Assembly (NCBI RefSeq): GCF_036323735.1
Contig: NC_086033.1
Coordinates: 8,431,606 to 8,495,605 of the forward strand
DNA: 64,000 nucleotides
DNA from: Rattus norvegicus
Lineage: Eukaryota; Chordata; Mammalia; Rodentia; Muridae
Direction: 5' to 3'
Shown: one piece after another, positions 1-12,689 of the stretch
Numbering within the stretch: position 1 is the first letter of the stretch
How the letters are laid out: every line of letters starts with the position of its first letter
Notes under the pieces: generated by a model
What the model saw: the letters and a program-made list of their open reading frames with translations, nothing else
Told to the model about the DNA's origin: nothing
Database searches by the model: none
Program-made: the position numbers and the translations under genes

Positions 1-1087
1 AGTGGCATAAAAGCCAGAATAAGAAAAGGAATGCATGCAACGTTTCAATTAAGTGGCAAAGGTTTTAGGTCAGGCTACCAGTAAGATTAGAGTTACACAC
101 ACTATTGGTTTTGACAGAAATAAGACATCAGAAAACACTTCTCACCTAGAATTTGTTGTCTGCAGGGTAGTACAGCATGGGTTGTCTCAATATTAGATTG
201 TACTCATTGGCCATTCAATGATAATACTGTGTCATGTCAAATCAGACTCTATACACCGTTTTCTGGAATTTTATCCAAGCTTCAGAAAGTATGTTGTCAT
301 AGGCAAGAAATCTGACTGCCAGGGAGCAAAATGTTACTGTACACAAAAGTGAGAAATACATTTTATTGGTGTCTGTGAAAATTGTGTGAGCTAATATAAA
401 AAAAAGATCTAGGACATCACATGTAATGTCCCATGGTAACCTCAAGCTGCAAATGACAAAACAAAATCTCTGGGAACATAACTAAATGGCCATATGTTGT
501 AGATTAAGCATAATGTATTTGACATGTTACCAATTCTTGGCATCTAGGCTATTTTGGGTGTTTCACAAATTAAAAGTGTGATTCTAATTAACCCTATGGC
601 TACCTTTTAATTAGTTACCTTCATAACATTAGAACTTTTGAGTCAAAATAAACTAAACATTTTTGATATTTTGACATTTTCTGTGATCTATTACTTTAGA
701 AGAAAGAATGGGTTTAAACTCCTTCTAGTTTATATTGTCACTTTCATTTTTCCGATCTTAAAACCAAGAACATTCTCAAAAATTCTCTTTTCCATTTGTC
801 ATTATTTATGGTTTTCAAATGTAACAAATTTTAAGAAATTCCAATTTTTTTGTAATTTTACTTTACATCTCTGAATCAAAATATGTTGTTCAACCATTTT
901 AATAGTTTCTAATTGATTTATATGAACAAATTTATATGTATAACACTTCCCCTGTCATACAATATGACTTAACTATACATACCAAGCCTTTGCTATTGTT
1001 TATTATTAAACCTTTGAAATTGCATCTGCATTTGCCTTTTTAGTAACATGCAATAATTTCATGATTAGGAAATATTTAACACAAGGC
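1..1087. other. AT-rich sequence, nothing recognised
   Basis: No repeat family, exon or RNA gene is recognised. Open frames here are short, AT-rich and lack any domain-like pattern. Confidence 0.5.
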
Positions 1088-1185
1088 AGCACACATTACA
1101 TCTCAACATTCAGAAGCCTAAGGAAGGAAGGTGGCAAATCCATGCACCACGTGGGGCTACATAGTAAGACTTTCTCCATACAAAC
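1088..1185 (+). repeat. Degenerate B1-like SINE fragment
   Basis: The segment follows the order of the B1 right half: a GGAAGG..GGCAAATC block, then GGGGCTACATAGTAAGAC and a TCTC-like end. It is heavily diverged and has no A-tail or target duplication that I can see. A chance resemblance is possible. Confidence 0.35.
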
Positions 1186-3575
1186 GACATCATAAAGGTA
1201 TTTGTATTCTGTCTAGCCTCAATGTGCGAGTATCTACCCCTGAAGTAACTTGAGGTTCTAGGGTTCATAGCTTCCTGAGAGGGACCTCTCCCTTCTCAGA
1301 GGAAGGAGAGGGGTGCCAAGTGAGGTGACTGATCTCAGGATGCAAAGTAAATTAAAAAATAAATTAATGGAGAGAAACAGTACTTACTAGGATTAAATAG
1401 AAATGATTACTTGATTTTTAACACTTTCCATATTAAAACTTTAATACATTTTAAAATAGACATAGCTAGAAAAAAGATGGAAATTGGTTCTGTTTTTTTC
1501 TTTAAAATAAAATGTTAAAAACCTTAAAATTGCTTCATAGGGTAATATTTCATAGGGTAAATGTATTATGTCATTTTAATTTCTGATGTGGTTTGGTTTT
1601 GTTCCTTCAAATAATATTACAATGTGTATTTATTTGCTTCTTGTTTGGCTTAAATTTTGGTTTAAATGAATCTTAGACTAAGAGTTAGGAAGTAAATGTA
1701 AATTCAACTCAATTTGAAATTTGACTTTTGTGCATTATCTTGAAATATTAATACAGCAAGACATGGGATGCAATGCAAAGAACAAAATAATCAGGAGAGT
1801 CTGATGTATCACTGCCTCTGAATATGATAAATCTAGTGTTTTTCAAATCTTTAGCAAGACAGATGATGTCACCAGAAACACTGGGTTTTATTGCTATTTA
1901 GTCTGTATCAAGTTGTAATGAAATCATTCAGCAACCTGCCATGCATCCATGAAATTGCTGAATGGTATGCCTGACATTAGTGTGATGGAGGACATCCGTT
2001 CTAAGACATTAGTCCCAGTGGATAGATGACATGGCAGGACATCAATGGGACCTAGCAGCCCTATAGGCATTGTCTCCTCAGTGGCAGCCACCATGCTGGG
2101 CCACTGTGCTGCTGGTCATCAGTGCTGCCACTCAGGAGCTCACTCACTACTACAAGCAGAGAGACGACATCCATTCAGTACTGAAAATATCAAAGTCCCT
2201 TTTCTCAGGACTGGAGTTGCATTCTGCTGTTCTGATAATAAACTTTCCTCTTTTATTGCAAAGTACTGAGGAAAAAATTAGTTTTTCATAGTGATTTTTC
2301 TCATGATGATGCCTGTAATCCTGAGAATTTCCTATTTGAAAGTCTCCTATCACAGATAGAAGACATGAATTTAAAAATTGTTCATAAAAGCAGCTAAATC
2401 TGTTACACTAGGATTTGGATATCAAATTTTTACAATGTTCAGCATATTAAAATTCACTATTGATATTTATTTACTCTAGTTTCATATACATTCAATGGAG
2501 AATAAGTGAACCTGGCTAATTCTTAAATACTCTTTTGATTTTTATTGGGAGGGATTCAGAGTTTAAACCAAATGAGAGTCTAGTCTTCTAAGAAATCAGT
2601 CAGTACTAATATCCCAACTTCCCCTTTCCCACATTTTCCCTATCCATTGCTAAATAAATCAAGTACAAGGTTGAAATATGTAGGTTCAATTATCCTGCTT
2701 CTTTTTGGAAAAGTATTGCTTTATCTAGGAAACTTTTGCCCTTTTTGAACCAATGTTAAGCTGGAGTCCATCAGACCCAGCTAAGTGGTTCTCTGTGAGC
2801 TCACTTGACCCCTAAACCAAACAGTCACTCTACAACATTGAAAAAAATCTATGATGTTATGATAAAAAAGAAGAATGCATGGATATAGAACAAGGTTAAG
2901 AAAAACATAAGGTCTAGATCTACCATATTTTGATTTGAAAAAAGGCCAGTTTTCAAAGTTTCCATGGTGAGGGCCAAAATGGATAATAGTGCGACAAAGA
3001 GAAGAAACACAGGAATTATAAGTGGAAGTGATACAATCAGAGGTCAAGGAAAGGAGAGCAGGAACCTAAATTTCACCTTAAATGGATGAAAACGTATTTC
3101 CAGACCAATAGATTAGAGGGAGGGGAGGAAAAGAAGAAGAGGGGAAGAAAGGGCTACAGGGGAAAGGTGGGCTGTGGGACAGGGGCTTACCCTAGCAGGG
3201 GAAAGGCTTGAGAAACATGATTTACTTGCTTTGTGGATTTTAGTAATCTTAAGTGTCTAAGGCCTAAGGCAGAAATGGCCATGGAGGAGTTGGAAATTCA
3301 TATCTCAATACTCAGAAACTGTAAAATTCTGAAGCTTTGCAGAGGAAGAGGTACAGAGAACACATAGAGCAAGCAGCACACCTAAGGGAAATACTGGGGA
3401 TCAGTCCCTGCAGGAAGAAGAGGAAATCCTAAGGGCGAAATGAGCATCAGCAGAAATGCATAGCACACAGAGAAAATACATCTTCACTGAAGCAGAAGTT
3501 TGGGCAAAGACACAATAAATCAAGCCAAACCTTTAAAGATCACACAATAATATTTCTCTTGTATATATACTTTTG
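1186..3575. other. Unrecognised intergenic sequence
   Basis: Includes a purine-rich patch near 3110-3180 (GGAGGGGAGGAAAAG type) and otherwise AT-rich sequence. No gene or repeat family is recognised. Confidence 0.45.
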
Positions 3576-3579
3576 TGTT

Positions 3580-4725
3580 TGCACATATTCTTTTCCTCAT
3601 AATTTTTTTCTTTTATTAAAAATGACCTTTTTCTCACATAATATATCCTGCTCACAGTTTTCTCTTCCTCTCAGTTCCTCCCACCTTCTCCCCTGTCCAG
3701 ATCCACTCCCTTTCCGTCTCTCATTAGAAATCAAACAGGTTTCTAGGGATGATAATAATAACATAAAATATAAAATAAGCAAAAACTAGTGGTTGGAGGT
3801 GCACAAAGCAAATGAAAAGGAAAGAGCCCAGTGGAAGGCTCATTTGCAAATTTGGAAATCTCATAAAAACACTAAACTGGAAGCCATAATGTATCTGCAC
3901 AGGATCTCATACAGACCTGGCCAGAATCTATGCATGCTTCCTTAGTCTGTGAGTTCACGTGTGTATTGATCACATTGCTTTAGAAAGCCTTGTTTACTTA
4001 ATATCTCCCATCCTCTCTGACTCTTACATTTTTTTATTTTTTTTTTATAATTTGGTTTCTTAACCCCTAATAGGGAAGAATTTGATAGAGACAAATTGAT
4101 TCTTAATTGTATGTTCCAAAGTCTCTCACTCTCTGCATAATGTCTGGCTGTGGGTCTCTTTGATTTGTTCCCATCTGCTACAGGACAAAGCCATTCTGTT
4201 GAAGGCTTAGCAAAGTAAGAATCTATGTGACTAAAAAACAGAACAGTCATTAGAAGTCATTTAATGGCTATTATTTGTTTAGTTTTGGTGTGGTTTGTTT
4301 TTGAAATAGTAGTATTCAATTTTACTCTAGGTCCCTGGGCTACTCAGTCTTTTGTTCTTAGTCATCTAAGCAGAGTTGGGTATGGATCCTTTCTCATGGA
4401 GTGAGTCTTGAGACAAATCAGGTAATAAATGGCTACTGTCTCAAACTTTTTACCACAAATGTCGTAACATATTTTGCAGACAGGACGCCATCGTAGATCA
4501 AAGTGATTGTGGCTGGGTTGGTGTATTTGTTTCTCTCTGGTTAGCAATGCAGAGTACCTTCCTGTACCGAGGACACTAGAGTGTAAGGGTGGACACTCTG
4601 CGTAGGCACCAGATGGACTTCTTCATGTTCAATAAGTGGTGAAGCTGCTGTCTTCAGCAGCAGCCCTTGTCATGAGTTTGTAAAGAGCACCGATAGTCTT
4701 GGTAACATTCATTTACTTAATGTGC
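3580..4725 (-). mobile_element. Lx-type L1 3' UTR fragment
   Basis: This is a long non-coding 3' region of an old rodent L1 (Lx lineage) in reverse orientation. It shares ordered blocks with 12.7-14.2 kb: a 'GTCTCTCACTCTCTGCATAA' phrase (4123-4142), a 'TGGGTCTCT..TTGTTCCCATCTGCT' phrase, a 'CAGGACGCCATCGTAGATCA' phrase near 4480, and 'GTAGGCACCAG' near 4605. No ORF2 coding sequence is attached. Short frames within it (for example 3942-4250 on the - strand) are accidental. Confidence 0.75.
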
Positions 4726-5209
4726 CGCACGAGCAAACCAAGAACAAAACAGTTCATACAAAGCAGTTCATTCATCATTTAACTTTGAAGCTTGTTTGGT
4801 TGACAAGACCTCTTTCCATAGCTGAGGCTGACTTGTAATTTGTGGTGATCCTCCTGCACCAGATTTTAATAAGACTGCATGTGAAAAGAAAGTGACACCA
4901 CAGGGTGTCCAGCAAGAAGGACACGTGTGCCAGAGATGTCATAGAAGTTTGGGCAGGATCTGTGTTTTACCTTTGAACTTCACACATTGAGCAACTTATA
5001 TTCTCTAAATCTTTGCTTGTACCACCATAAATCAGATTTAAACCAGTGGTTATCAAGGCTGGAGATAGTAGACAGAGATGAGTATGTGTACATCTCTTTC
5101 GTTCATAGCACCTTAGTCAAATAGCTCAGAAAGACCTAAAGTCTACTTCAGGGGATCTAATACAGGCCAAAATTGTTACCTGTGTTTGTGTGTGTCTATG
5201 TGGGGGCCC

Positions 5210-5212
<3 letters not shown>
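4726..5212. other. Unrecognised intergenic sequence
   Basis: Nothing recognised apart from the TG-rich flank leading into the CA tract at 5213. Confidence 0.45.

Positions 5213-5243
<31 letters not shown>
5213..5243 (+). repeat. (CA)n microsatellite
   Basis: About 15 uninterrupted CA units. They sit just after a TG-rich stretch and a GGGGGCCCC centre, so the two sides can pair. A purine-rich GGGAGAGAGAAGAAGG tract follows. Confidence 0.95.
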
Positions 5244-5246
<3 letters not shown>

Positions 5247-5389
5247 GGGGGGAGAGAGAAGAAGGAGAAGGGAAGGAGGGAGGGAAGGAGAGGGGAACCA
5301 AGTTGACTTAGTGATGGGTAAACTTTGCTGAAAGAAACTTGACTCTGCTCGGACACATTCCAGTATTATTTTAAAGCAGCTAAGCAGTG

Positions 5390-5640
5390 TGGGGGGAGAT
5401 ATCTTGGGTCCTGGGTTCTATAAAAAGCGGGTTGAGCAAGCCATGATGAACAAGCTAGTTCTACATGACATCTACATGACATGACATCTACATCAGATCT
5501 TCTCCTCAGAATTCTGCATTTTTGAGTTTCTGTTCTGTCTTCCTTCAATGATGAACTGTGCTGATAGTGAAAGCCAAATTCTTCCCCAAATGGCTTTGGT
5601 CATAGTGTTTCATTAAAGCAATAGTAACCATAAAACAATG
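5390..5640 (+). repeat. Rodent interspersed repeat, 3' half
   Basis: It carries the order CTTGGGTCCTGGGTTCTATA, GAGCAAGCCATGATGAACAAGC, CCTTCAATGATGAACTGTG, AAGCCAAATTCTTCCCC, GGTCATAGTGTTTCATTA, GCAATAGTAACC. I recognise this as a common rodent medium-copy repeat but am not certain of its family name (RMER1-like is my best guess). The middle has a small local expansion of a CTACATGACAT unit at 5461-5494. Confidence 0.55.
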
Positions 5641-5644
5641 GCTA

Positions 5645-5984
5645 TCAACAACACTGGGATGGCAGGAATCAATCCCAGGAAATGCCATATTTTTTGCTTA
5701 ATGTGCCTTTGCCTATCTACACTGACATAGAAAGATACATAGTTAGAAAAACAACCAGAAAACAACAGATCATGAAGATATTGTAGAGCTTCCTATAATT
5801 AGTGCATGGAAATTTGGTGGCTTTATGTAGTCAAAAAACATTCAGAGTTCAAGTATTATAGCATGTAATTCTCAGGAAGTGAAAAAATCTGCTTTACACA
5901 GCAGATGCTGATGCTTGTGATCTGCACTGCCACTGGAACCATGCTGAGGTCCATGGGATACAGGCTGTTCTATCACCAGCGACT
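5645..5984. other. Unrecognised AT-rich sequence
   Basis: Nothing recognised. Confidence 0.45.
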
Positions 5985-6310
5985 TTGTGGAAGTCCCAGA
6001 TCCATACCCCAACTGGCTGTAACAGGCAAAGAAGCTACTTTTGTAGTGGCATCAGTGACTGCAGACTTCAGATGAGAAAGAGGGACACAAAACGCTTGGT
6101 GACAACCTTTACTCAACAACCCAACCCCAAGAGGAATAGCCTGGATAAAAAGCCATCAAAAGGAAGGCTTAAAATTTGTGAGAATGATGCTGAAGTATAG
6201 TTCTCCACAATTAATCAATTGATGGCTTCTGGCAGGATTTAGGTGGGGAAGAAGTCAGTTTTCTTTAAGGTGCTGGCCACTTGGAGTTTGACCACTCTAG
6301 TTAGTATATA
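5985..6310 (+). mobile_element. Possible old L1 (Lx/L1VL-like) 3' fragment
   Basis: The segment AATCAATTGATGGCTTCTGG then GAAGAAGTCAGTTTTCTTTA then GCTGGCCACTTGGAG resembles the end of old murid L1 3' UTRs, and resembles 25.55-25.68 kb in this window. Divergence is high, so borders are approximate. Confidence 0.35.
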
Positions 6311-6738
6311 GCAACACAAGTGGCTCTTGGTTTTGTTTGCTTTTTCATTTCCTTGTTTGTTTGTTGTTTTTTTCTTTTCTGAGGGGATTTTGGGGTATGG
6401 AATTGAGCTGACTAGGAAGTGAGTATGATCAGGGTAAAATTTTCAAAAAAAAACAATAAAAATATTCTGTTGGAAAATAGTCTGGGTACTCCCAAAATAA
6501 AAATTAAAAATATTTTTCTTATAAGTGAGTAAAGGTAATGTAAGATTCCTATGATGTTGGCTTTCAGAAACTCTTCTACTTCATAAAAGATGAAATCTCA
6601 TGAAGCACAAACCATACTTGTGGTCGTACTGCAGCCAACTGATATAAATAGTACCTATGTGTTTTCGAAAGAAAAACATCCAAGCATTCGTCTTAATGTT
6701 TTTAATTCCATTTTATGAGATGTTTGTTTTGTCTGCAT

Positions 6739-6905
6739 ACATGAACATGGTACCATGTGTGCACCTGGTGTCTACAGAGGTTAGAGAAGGTACCAGATCC
6801 TCTGGTACTGAAGTGGGGAGAGTTGTGAGTCATCATGTAGTTCCTAGTAATCTAACTTTAGGGAGAGCATATAGAGTTCTTTATCCTTGCACCATCTCTG
6901 CAGCC
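6739..6905 (-). mobile_element. B3 SINE
   Basis: Reverse-oriented B3 (tRNA-derived). Ordered blocks are CATGTGTGCACCTGGTGTCT, ACAGAGGTTAGAGAAGG, ACCAGATCCTCTGG, GTTGTGAGTCATCATGTAG, and a final TGCACCATCTCTGCAGCC that is the reverse complement of the GGCTGGAGAGATGGC-type head. Diverged, so an old insertion. Confidence 0.75.
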
Positions 6906-7202
6906 ACTCACTATTGATTTTAAAATATTAATGTTCTTCAAAAAATATTGTTATATTGTATTTCAATAAAAATAGCAAGAAAAAAATAAATAATATGGAA
7001 AGCAATAACCATGAATTACTTTGTATGGTTTCATGTGAATTGGTTCCAACCTTTAAATTACTTTATAAACTTTATTTTCCATCAATATTTAATTTCACAT
7101 TTTGTTCTATTTGAGTGAATCCTCCCCAAATTCCCACTTATTTAATAGTAACACTGCTAACTTTTTTCTTCCTTCTTTGTTCACTATCAGTCATTGACTA
7201 TT

Positions 7203-7385
7203 GTAGTAGTTTGAAAAAGAATGGCCTCCATTACTTTATATGTTTATATACATTGTCCCTAGTTGGTAGAGTCGTTTAGGAAGGGTTAGAAGGAAGTATG
7301 CCACTGGTGGTGAGCTTTGAGGTTTCAACACCCCATGTGATTCCCAGTGTCACTATCTTTGCTTCATATGTTCATTTAGAGGAGA
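7203..7385 (+). repeat. Rodent interspersed repeat, 5' half
   Basis: GTAGTTTGAAAAAGAATGGC, then GTAGAGTCGTTTAGGAAGGG, then GGAAGTATGCCACTGGTGGT and GAGCTTTGAGGTTTCAACAC match the order of a common rodent medium-copy repeat. Its 3' end type appears at 43430-43557. Family name not certain. Confidence 0.5.
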
Positions 7386-7754
7386 GTTTGTTCCCTTTAT
7401 TGTCTTTATTCTGACCCCTGAAATTAACATTACTTGTGTCTCTGCCTTTTGCCTAATTTTCTTATTTTCACTGGTATTAACTTACAGTTTACTCTCCTGA
7501 TGCAAAAGCCCAAGATTTACTTTACTTTCCATTCCTTTCATGGTCTCCACAGTTGAGAGCTGCACACTTCACTTGCCAGTTTGACTGCTGACTTATGTTT
7601 GTTATCAAGTGTGTTTATCCCACTGTTACTAATCAGCTCCCTGATTTCAACTTTTTCAATATTACTATGTGTGTGCCATGGATCACATGTTGAGACCAGG
7701 CTCTTCCATTTCCTTGTCCCCTTCCACATTTTAAAAATATTGTAGTTTGTAGTC

Positions 7755-7792
7755 AGTCTCTGTCTCTCTCTCTCTGTCTCTCTCTGTCTCTG

Positions 7793-7871
<79 letters not shown>
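7755..7871 (+). repeat. Compound (CT)n(GT)n microsatellite
   Basis: About 78 bases of interrupted CT repeat followed by about 38 bases of pure GT. The GT end abuts the reverse-oriented B3 SINE at 7872, so it occupies the tail position of that SINE. The 126-residue Arg/Glu-rich frame read from the - strand across it is an artefact. Confidence 0.95.
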
Positions 7872-7874
<3 letters not shown>

Positions 7875-8012
7875 AATGCAGATGTCTGCAGATGCTCAAG
7901 AACAAGAGTTACAGGCATTCATGTGGTACCTGGTATGGGTGTTGGGAATTGAACACAGATCCTCTGTTAGAGCAGCAAACAACTATCCCTCTGCCCCATC
8001 TCTCCAGTGCTC
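7872..8012 (-). mobile_element. B3 SINE
   Basis: Reverse-oriented B3: ATGCAGATGTCTGCAGATGC, GGCATTCATGTGGTACCTG, GTGTTGGGAATTGAACACAG, ATCCTCTGTTAGAGCAGC, CCCCATCTCTCCAGTGC. The last block is the reverse complement of the tRNA-like head. Its tail merges into the GT/CT tract on the left. Confidence 0.8.
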
Positions 8013-11000
8013 TCATTCCTACTGTTTACTCCTTTTACCACTCCAACAGAATGAGATTTTTTTAGAAAATCTCCTTTTCTCCACCAATACATTTTCTTTA
8101 TCTGTGATCATTCAGTGTTTCAGTAGAAGCCATTACTAAATGTTCATGTATGATATGAACATTTTCTCACCTTTATTCAAATTCAACATCCTGTTTCTGG
8201 GCAGTGCATATTTATATAAATCTCAGACAGCAATGTCTTCCTCATCTCAGTCCTATCATCCTCCCACATGAGGTCAGTACTGTTTGTTATGCACAGCCTT
8301 ACTTTAGTACCTCCTCAGTATGAACGGAAAGGCATAGCTTTGAGTTTCACACATCATTAAAAGTCATCTAGATATGGACACACTGTTAGATGTGTATAGA
8401 CATACTTCACTGTCATACCATTGCCTGAGGATCAGGCCTTATCCCTTTGCTTTCTTCTGTGGCTATGGAGCAGAAGCACAATGATGGGTACTACCAAGTT
8501 CTTTGATTGGAGTTTCTGAATTTTCTAGTATTCTCTTAATCCCTTATCATCAGGAACTTTGCCAGCCTATTTCCATGCAGCCCAACATTCTCATTTCTGT
8601 CTAGTCATCTTCCATCTAGGATCATTTTTTATCTGCTACTTTTGTCTCCCTTTCATCCATTATTTTCTCTTACACTAGAATAAAAGTATACGGGTTGGAC
8701 ACCCTTTCAGCATAGTGGACAAATATTTTCCAATACCAATTATTTGTTTCCTATTCAATTATTTAAGTGTTCAATAATCATTTTTCTCCTTCAATTCTTC
8801 CACCTAATTATTAAAATAAGAAGTATTTTGAAATAATTTAAGCTCTACATATTTTTCATTTAATGTTTGTTTGTTAACTCGTGCAGATTACTGTCTGCTA
8901 CGGACCTGGCTAGCTGCTCTGTTTCACTATGGCTCTTTCTCATTGTTGGACAGATTCAGAGGACTTTTTGGGAAGTTTTGATTGCTCGCTTTTGCATTAT
9001 TGTAAACTATGGATAATCACAATACTGATGATGGGAAAATGAATACAACCATGTCTCCTACATGGAAAATGTGTAAAATAAATTCCCTGCAGAACTACCT
9101 TTCATTCTAGCTTTGCGTATTCCATGACTCTGTCTACGAGTCTAGCCTCTTCCAGGAATAACTGGCAAAGCGCCCTGCTGCTGTCAATAATTTTTTCACC
9201 TGGACCACAGGGCTCTATATCTTGAGCTTTTCCTAGTATCAATCCCATTCTAGTCCTGTCCAGGGGCCATTCGTAGGCTAAGATATAGGGGTACGCACAT
9301 GATTAAGAAAGCATTTTTCCTTAATGCTCCTCCTCCTAAGGCCCCAGGGGCTCATGAGAAGAGGAGAAGAACTGAAGGCAAGGGATGGGCTGGGTTGCTT
9401 AACTTCTTGTGCCCATGCATGTGAGGCCATAAACATGTATGTTAGGTCACAGATGAGTGTTTTCTAATGCTAAAACCCAGGGCTGTCATCCTTTTCTTTA
9501 TGTATAGCTCCAAGAGTACAAACTAAAGTGAGGAAGAAGACCTGTAGAAATTAGTTAAGGCTTCTGCTCGCCTTCCTCAGCCCTCAGTGCAAAAGTAACA
9601 CCTATTTCATTTTAAAAGATTAATTGCAAATAAACTTTCTTAAAAAATACAGCCAAAGTTCCATAAAACAATGTTATTTATATGAAGAGAGGTTTAAGTT
9701 GAACATGAAATAATAAACTGCAATGTCACTGGATAAAAATAAATCACATCTAATAATGAACTGTACTGTCAACTGATAAAAGTAACAGATGAGATCTATT
9801 CTATACCTCGATAAGCCAGTCAATATGTTAACTGGTGACCTAAATTTATCTTGATTATCTTTAGAAAGGCTTGATATTGTTCATGTTTCCATGTAACATT
9901 AGCTCTTCAAGTAAGAACAGACAGAAATTATCACTTTGCTGATACTTGGAGATTCTAGAATACTCAAACATAGCAGACATCACGGGTTTTCCCCTGCTTA
10001 AACAGATTCTACCCACAGCATGGGGATGTTTATTATAGAAAGATCTAGAAACAAAAAGTGAAGATATTATCGGAGATCCAAGAGAAGGGCAAAAAGAGAT
10101 CATTGATTTTTTTAAAATGTCATTAGTCAAAACTTCATAGTCAAACTAAAAATAATTACAAATCATGGAAAATGGAGAATTCTGCCTTAATGTGGCAAAA
10201 AATCCTGACACTATTCCTAAAATTGAGATAATGAAACTTTCCTTTTGAACACCAATTATAAGCCATGTTGATGAGTATAAATAATCTTGATAATTATTAG
10301 ATATATATGTGAATAAAAGAAAATAACAATTATTATTATCAAGCATTGGAATACTACTACTACACAACTCAAAGAACAACTATCAGACGAACTAAGCTAT
10401 TTCAAAAAAATCTGTCCAATTGTATAACAAGTATAGAGAATTTTGACATCTATTTTACATGCCAAGCTTAAGATTTATATTATAATAGAAATCTATTCAT
10501 AGCAGAAGCATGTATTAATATACAAATACACAGAATTAATCTGTAAACTTGGATGAAACAATTCATGAACTTAAAACTTCAGCTTTAGGATTTAAAATGC
10601 CATTAGTGCATTATGGGATGCTAAATAACCTTTGTTTTAATTTGATAGTTAAAAGGGACCAGTGGTATAGCATTCTAATTGATAACTGAGTTATCCAGCA
10701 GCAAAGACTAAAGTTTAATATAGATGAACTCACTCTGGAGGATGCTGTGAAGCTTATCTAGTGAAAGCCATGGTCTGAGAGAAGCAAGTCATATCCTTTT
10801 CACTAAAAGCTCATCCCAGAATCAAGAGGGAACAAATAATTACATTTTCCCACGGACATAGCTGATACTAACAGGAAGTACAAGGAAATCACCCAGAAAC
10901 ACAAGGCAGAACATTCTAAACTTTATTTATAGCCTGCCTCCTGAGAACAGCATCATGATCCAGCTTTTCTCATGAACAATCCTGATGGTCAGGAAGGCAG

Positions 11001-11023
11001 GGAAAACACACAAAATGACATAA

Positions 11024-11070
11024 CTCCACAAGACTGGGTGACCCAAATCTGCCAGATGGTAAATTTTCCT
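11024..11070 (+). repeat. Direct repeat, copy 1
   Basis: A 47-base block matching 11677-11723 at 42 of 47 positions. The last 28 bases (11043-11070) are identical. Both copies follow an ACACACA-rich lead, so the homology may be a little longer. Confidence 0.85.
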
Positions 11071-11676
11071 GTCCCTTATTTCCAACTGTGAAGGTGGGCC
11101 TGAGTAATATCCCTCACTTTCTATTTCCTTCACTTTTACTTGCTAAACACTATAATTTAGTTTTTCCTCTGAATTTAGGCCCATGTCTCCATCTCATTCA
11201 ATACACAACCAAGACCAAGACTGCCAGTGCAGTCAGGTGACATATATTTCTGTCTCCATTAATAGGGAGTCCTCCATAGTGACTAAAGTAATTGTACTTG
11301 TTGAGTATACCAACATTCAAAGCACGTCTGAAAGGTGAGGGCAGTACCCTTCTTCAAACCCAGAATACAATGCAGATAAAAAGGCCATAGCTAAAGAAAG
11401 GCCCAGAAACAGAGAGCAAGAAGTATGGCCACTATCATACAATGAACTTCTGGGCCATAATCACTTATTTAATGACCTTATGCAGAAATGGGCTCAAGCT
11501 CTCAACTGCCATGTAGTTATTTTCCAAACATCCTGTAACCCTATCCCATTGTTTCATACTATGAGGAGAGTGTTAGTACAGTCTGTTCTCTGTGTGTTAA
11601 TTTCCAAAGGAAGCTATATGAGTGAACACAGATAACAAAATGGAAGGAAATACACACACACACATCACATAATATA

Positions 11677-11723
11677 CTCCACAAGAATGGCGAAGCCAAA
11701 TCTGCCAGATGGTAAATTTTCCT
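11677..11723 (+). repeat. Direct repeat, copy 2
   Basis: Second copy of the 11024-11070 block, same orientation, 653 bases downstream. Flanks beyond the block differ. Confidence 0.85.
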
Positions 11724-12689
11724 CAGACCAAAACCCACTACATAGGAAAGAAGTTCACTGTAAAAATGAGCTTATAGTCCAGTAATATTAGGATAATCAG
11801 GTTTAATCATAAGGGTTGAAAGAAATCATAGAGTGTTCTAATATGTCATTTGGAAAGACCCTATAATTATACAAAAATTAATTGTAATTTAAACATGTTA
11901 ATTTTGCATAGATTACTTTAGCTTTACTATTTTTTATATAAGAAGGATTTTCTGTATCTGGCTCTGTTGGATATTCCTTGTATGGAATTGAAACTAGCTA
12001 GTTCTTGGTGCCAATTGAGCATTTTTTAGAGATCCTAAGAAATATCTGGGACTAGAGTGTTGTATTTGCCAACTGGTACTGAACAAGGACTGAAATTATC
12101 TGGAATTTTCAAGGAAATTATACCATGAAGTACTCACATCTTAAAGACAAATCAATACTACATTAACCATTTTACATGAATTATCTTTTTCATCTTCACA
12201 AGGATTTAGCGAGATGGATGGCTGACGACCATGGTACATATTAGAGAACAGAGAAAAATGTAGATAGTTGAAGGTCTTTTTTTAAATGTAAGTGCTGTGA
12301 TTCAAATTTGCATAGTCTATTTTTAATGTTCTCACTAAAAGACACTCTGCTTGGAAAGACCTGAAGTATACCCCAAGACACAGAACAAACTATGACTTCA
12401 TGGTGTGTGCAAAATGTTTATATACATTTATGATGCTTGGTCCCTACACAGAAGACCTTCTTAAAACAAAATTGGCCTCACTATATAATCAACCACATTA
12501 CCACACTGAATGGAATGTTCCAAAGGAACATTAAATATTGATTTTTTTTAAGTTTATTTTTAATTTTTTATTCAAACATACTTAATTTTATTAAAAAGAA
12601 TTTTTGTTTGTAGTTTAGATTGAAATGCTCACTTTCTATGAAAGTTTTTATTTTTACTAAGCTTTGGCATTCTTTAAGTGTAAAGTGGT

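Larger units (their letters stand above)
8013..12560. other. Long unrecognised intergenic stretch
   Basis: No coding exon is supported. A slightly GC-richer patch lies at about 9110-9560 and is not assigned to a family. A duplicated 47-base block occurs at 11024 and 11677 and is listed separately. Confidence 0.45.

Noticed and set aside
2045..2291. Two overlapping + strand frames of 73-74 residues
   Set aside because: No domain, no splice context, and no codon pattern different from flanks.
3942..4250. 102-residue - strand frame
   Set aside because: It lies within an Lx 3' UTR with no coding role known.
7538..7918. 126-residue Arg/Glu/Thr-rich frame on the - strand
   Set aside because: It is the translation of the CT/GT microsatellite and reversed B3 sequence.
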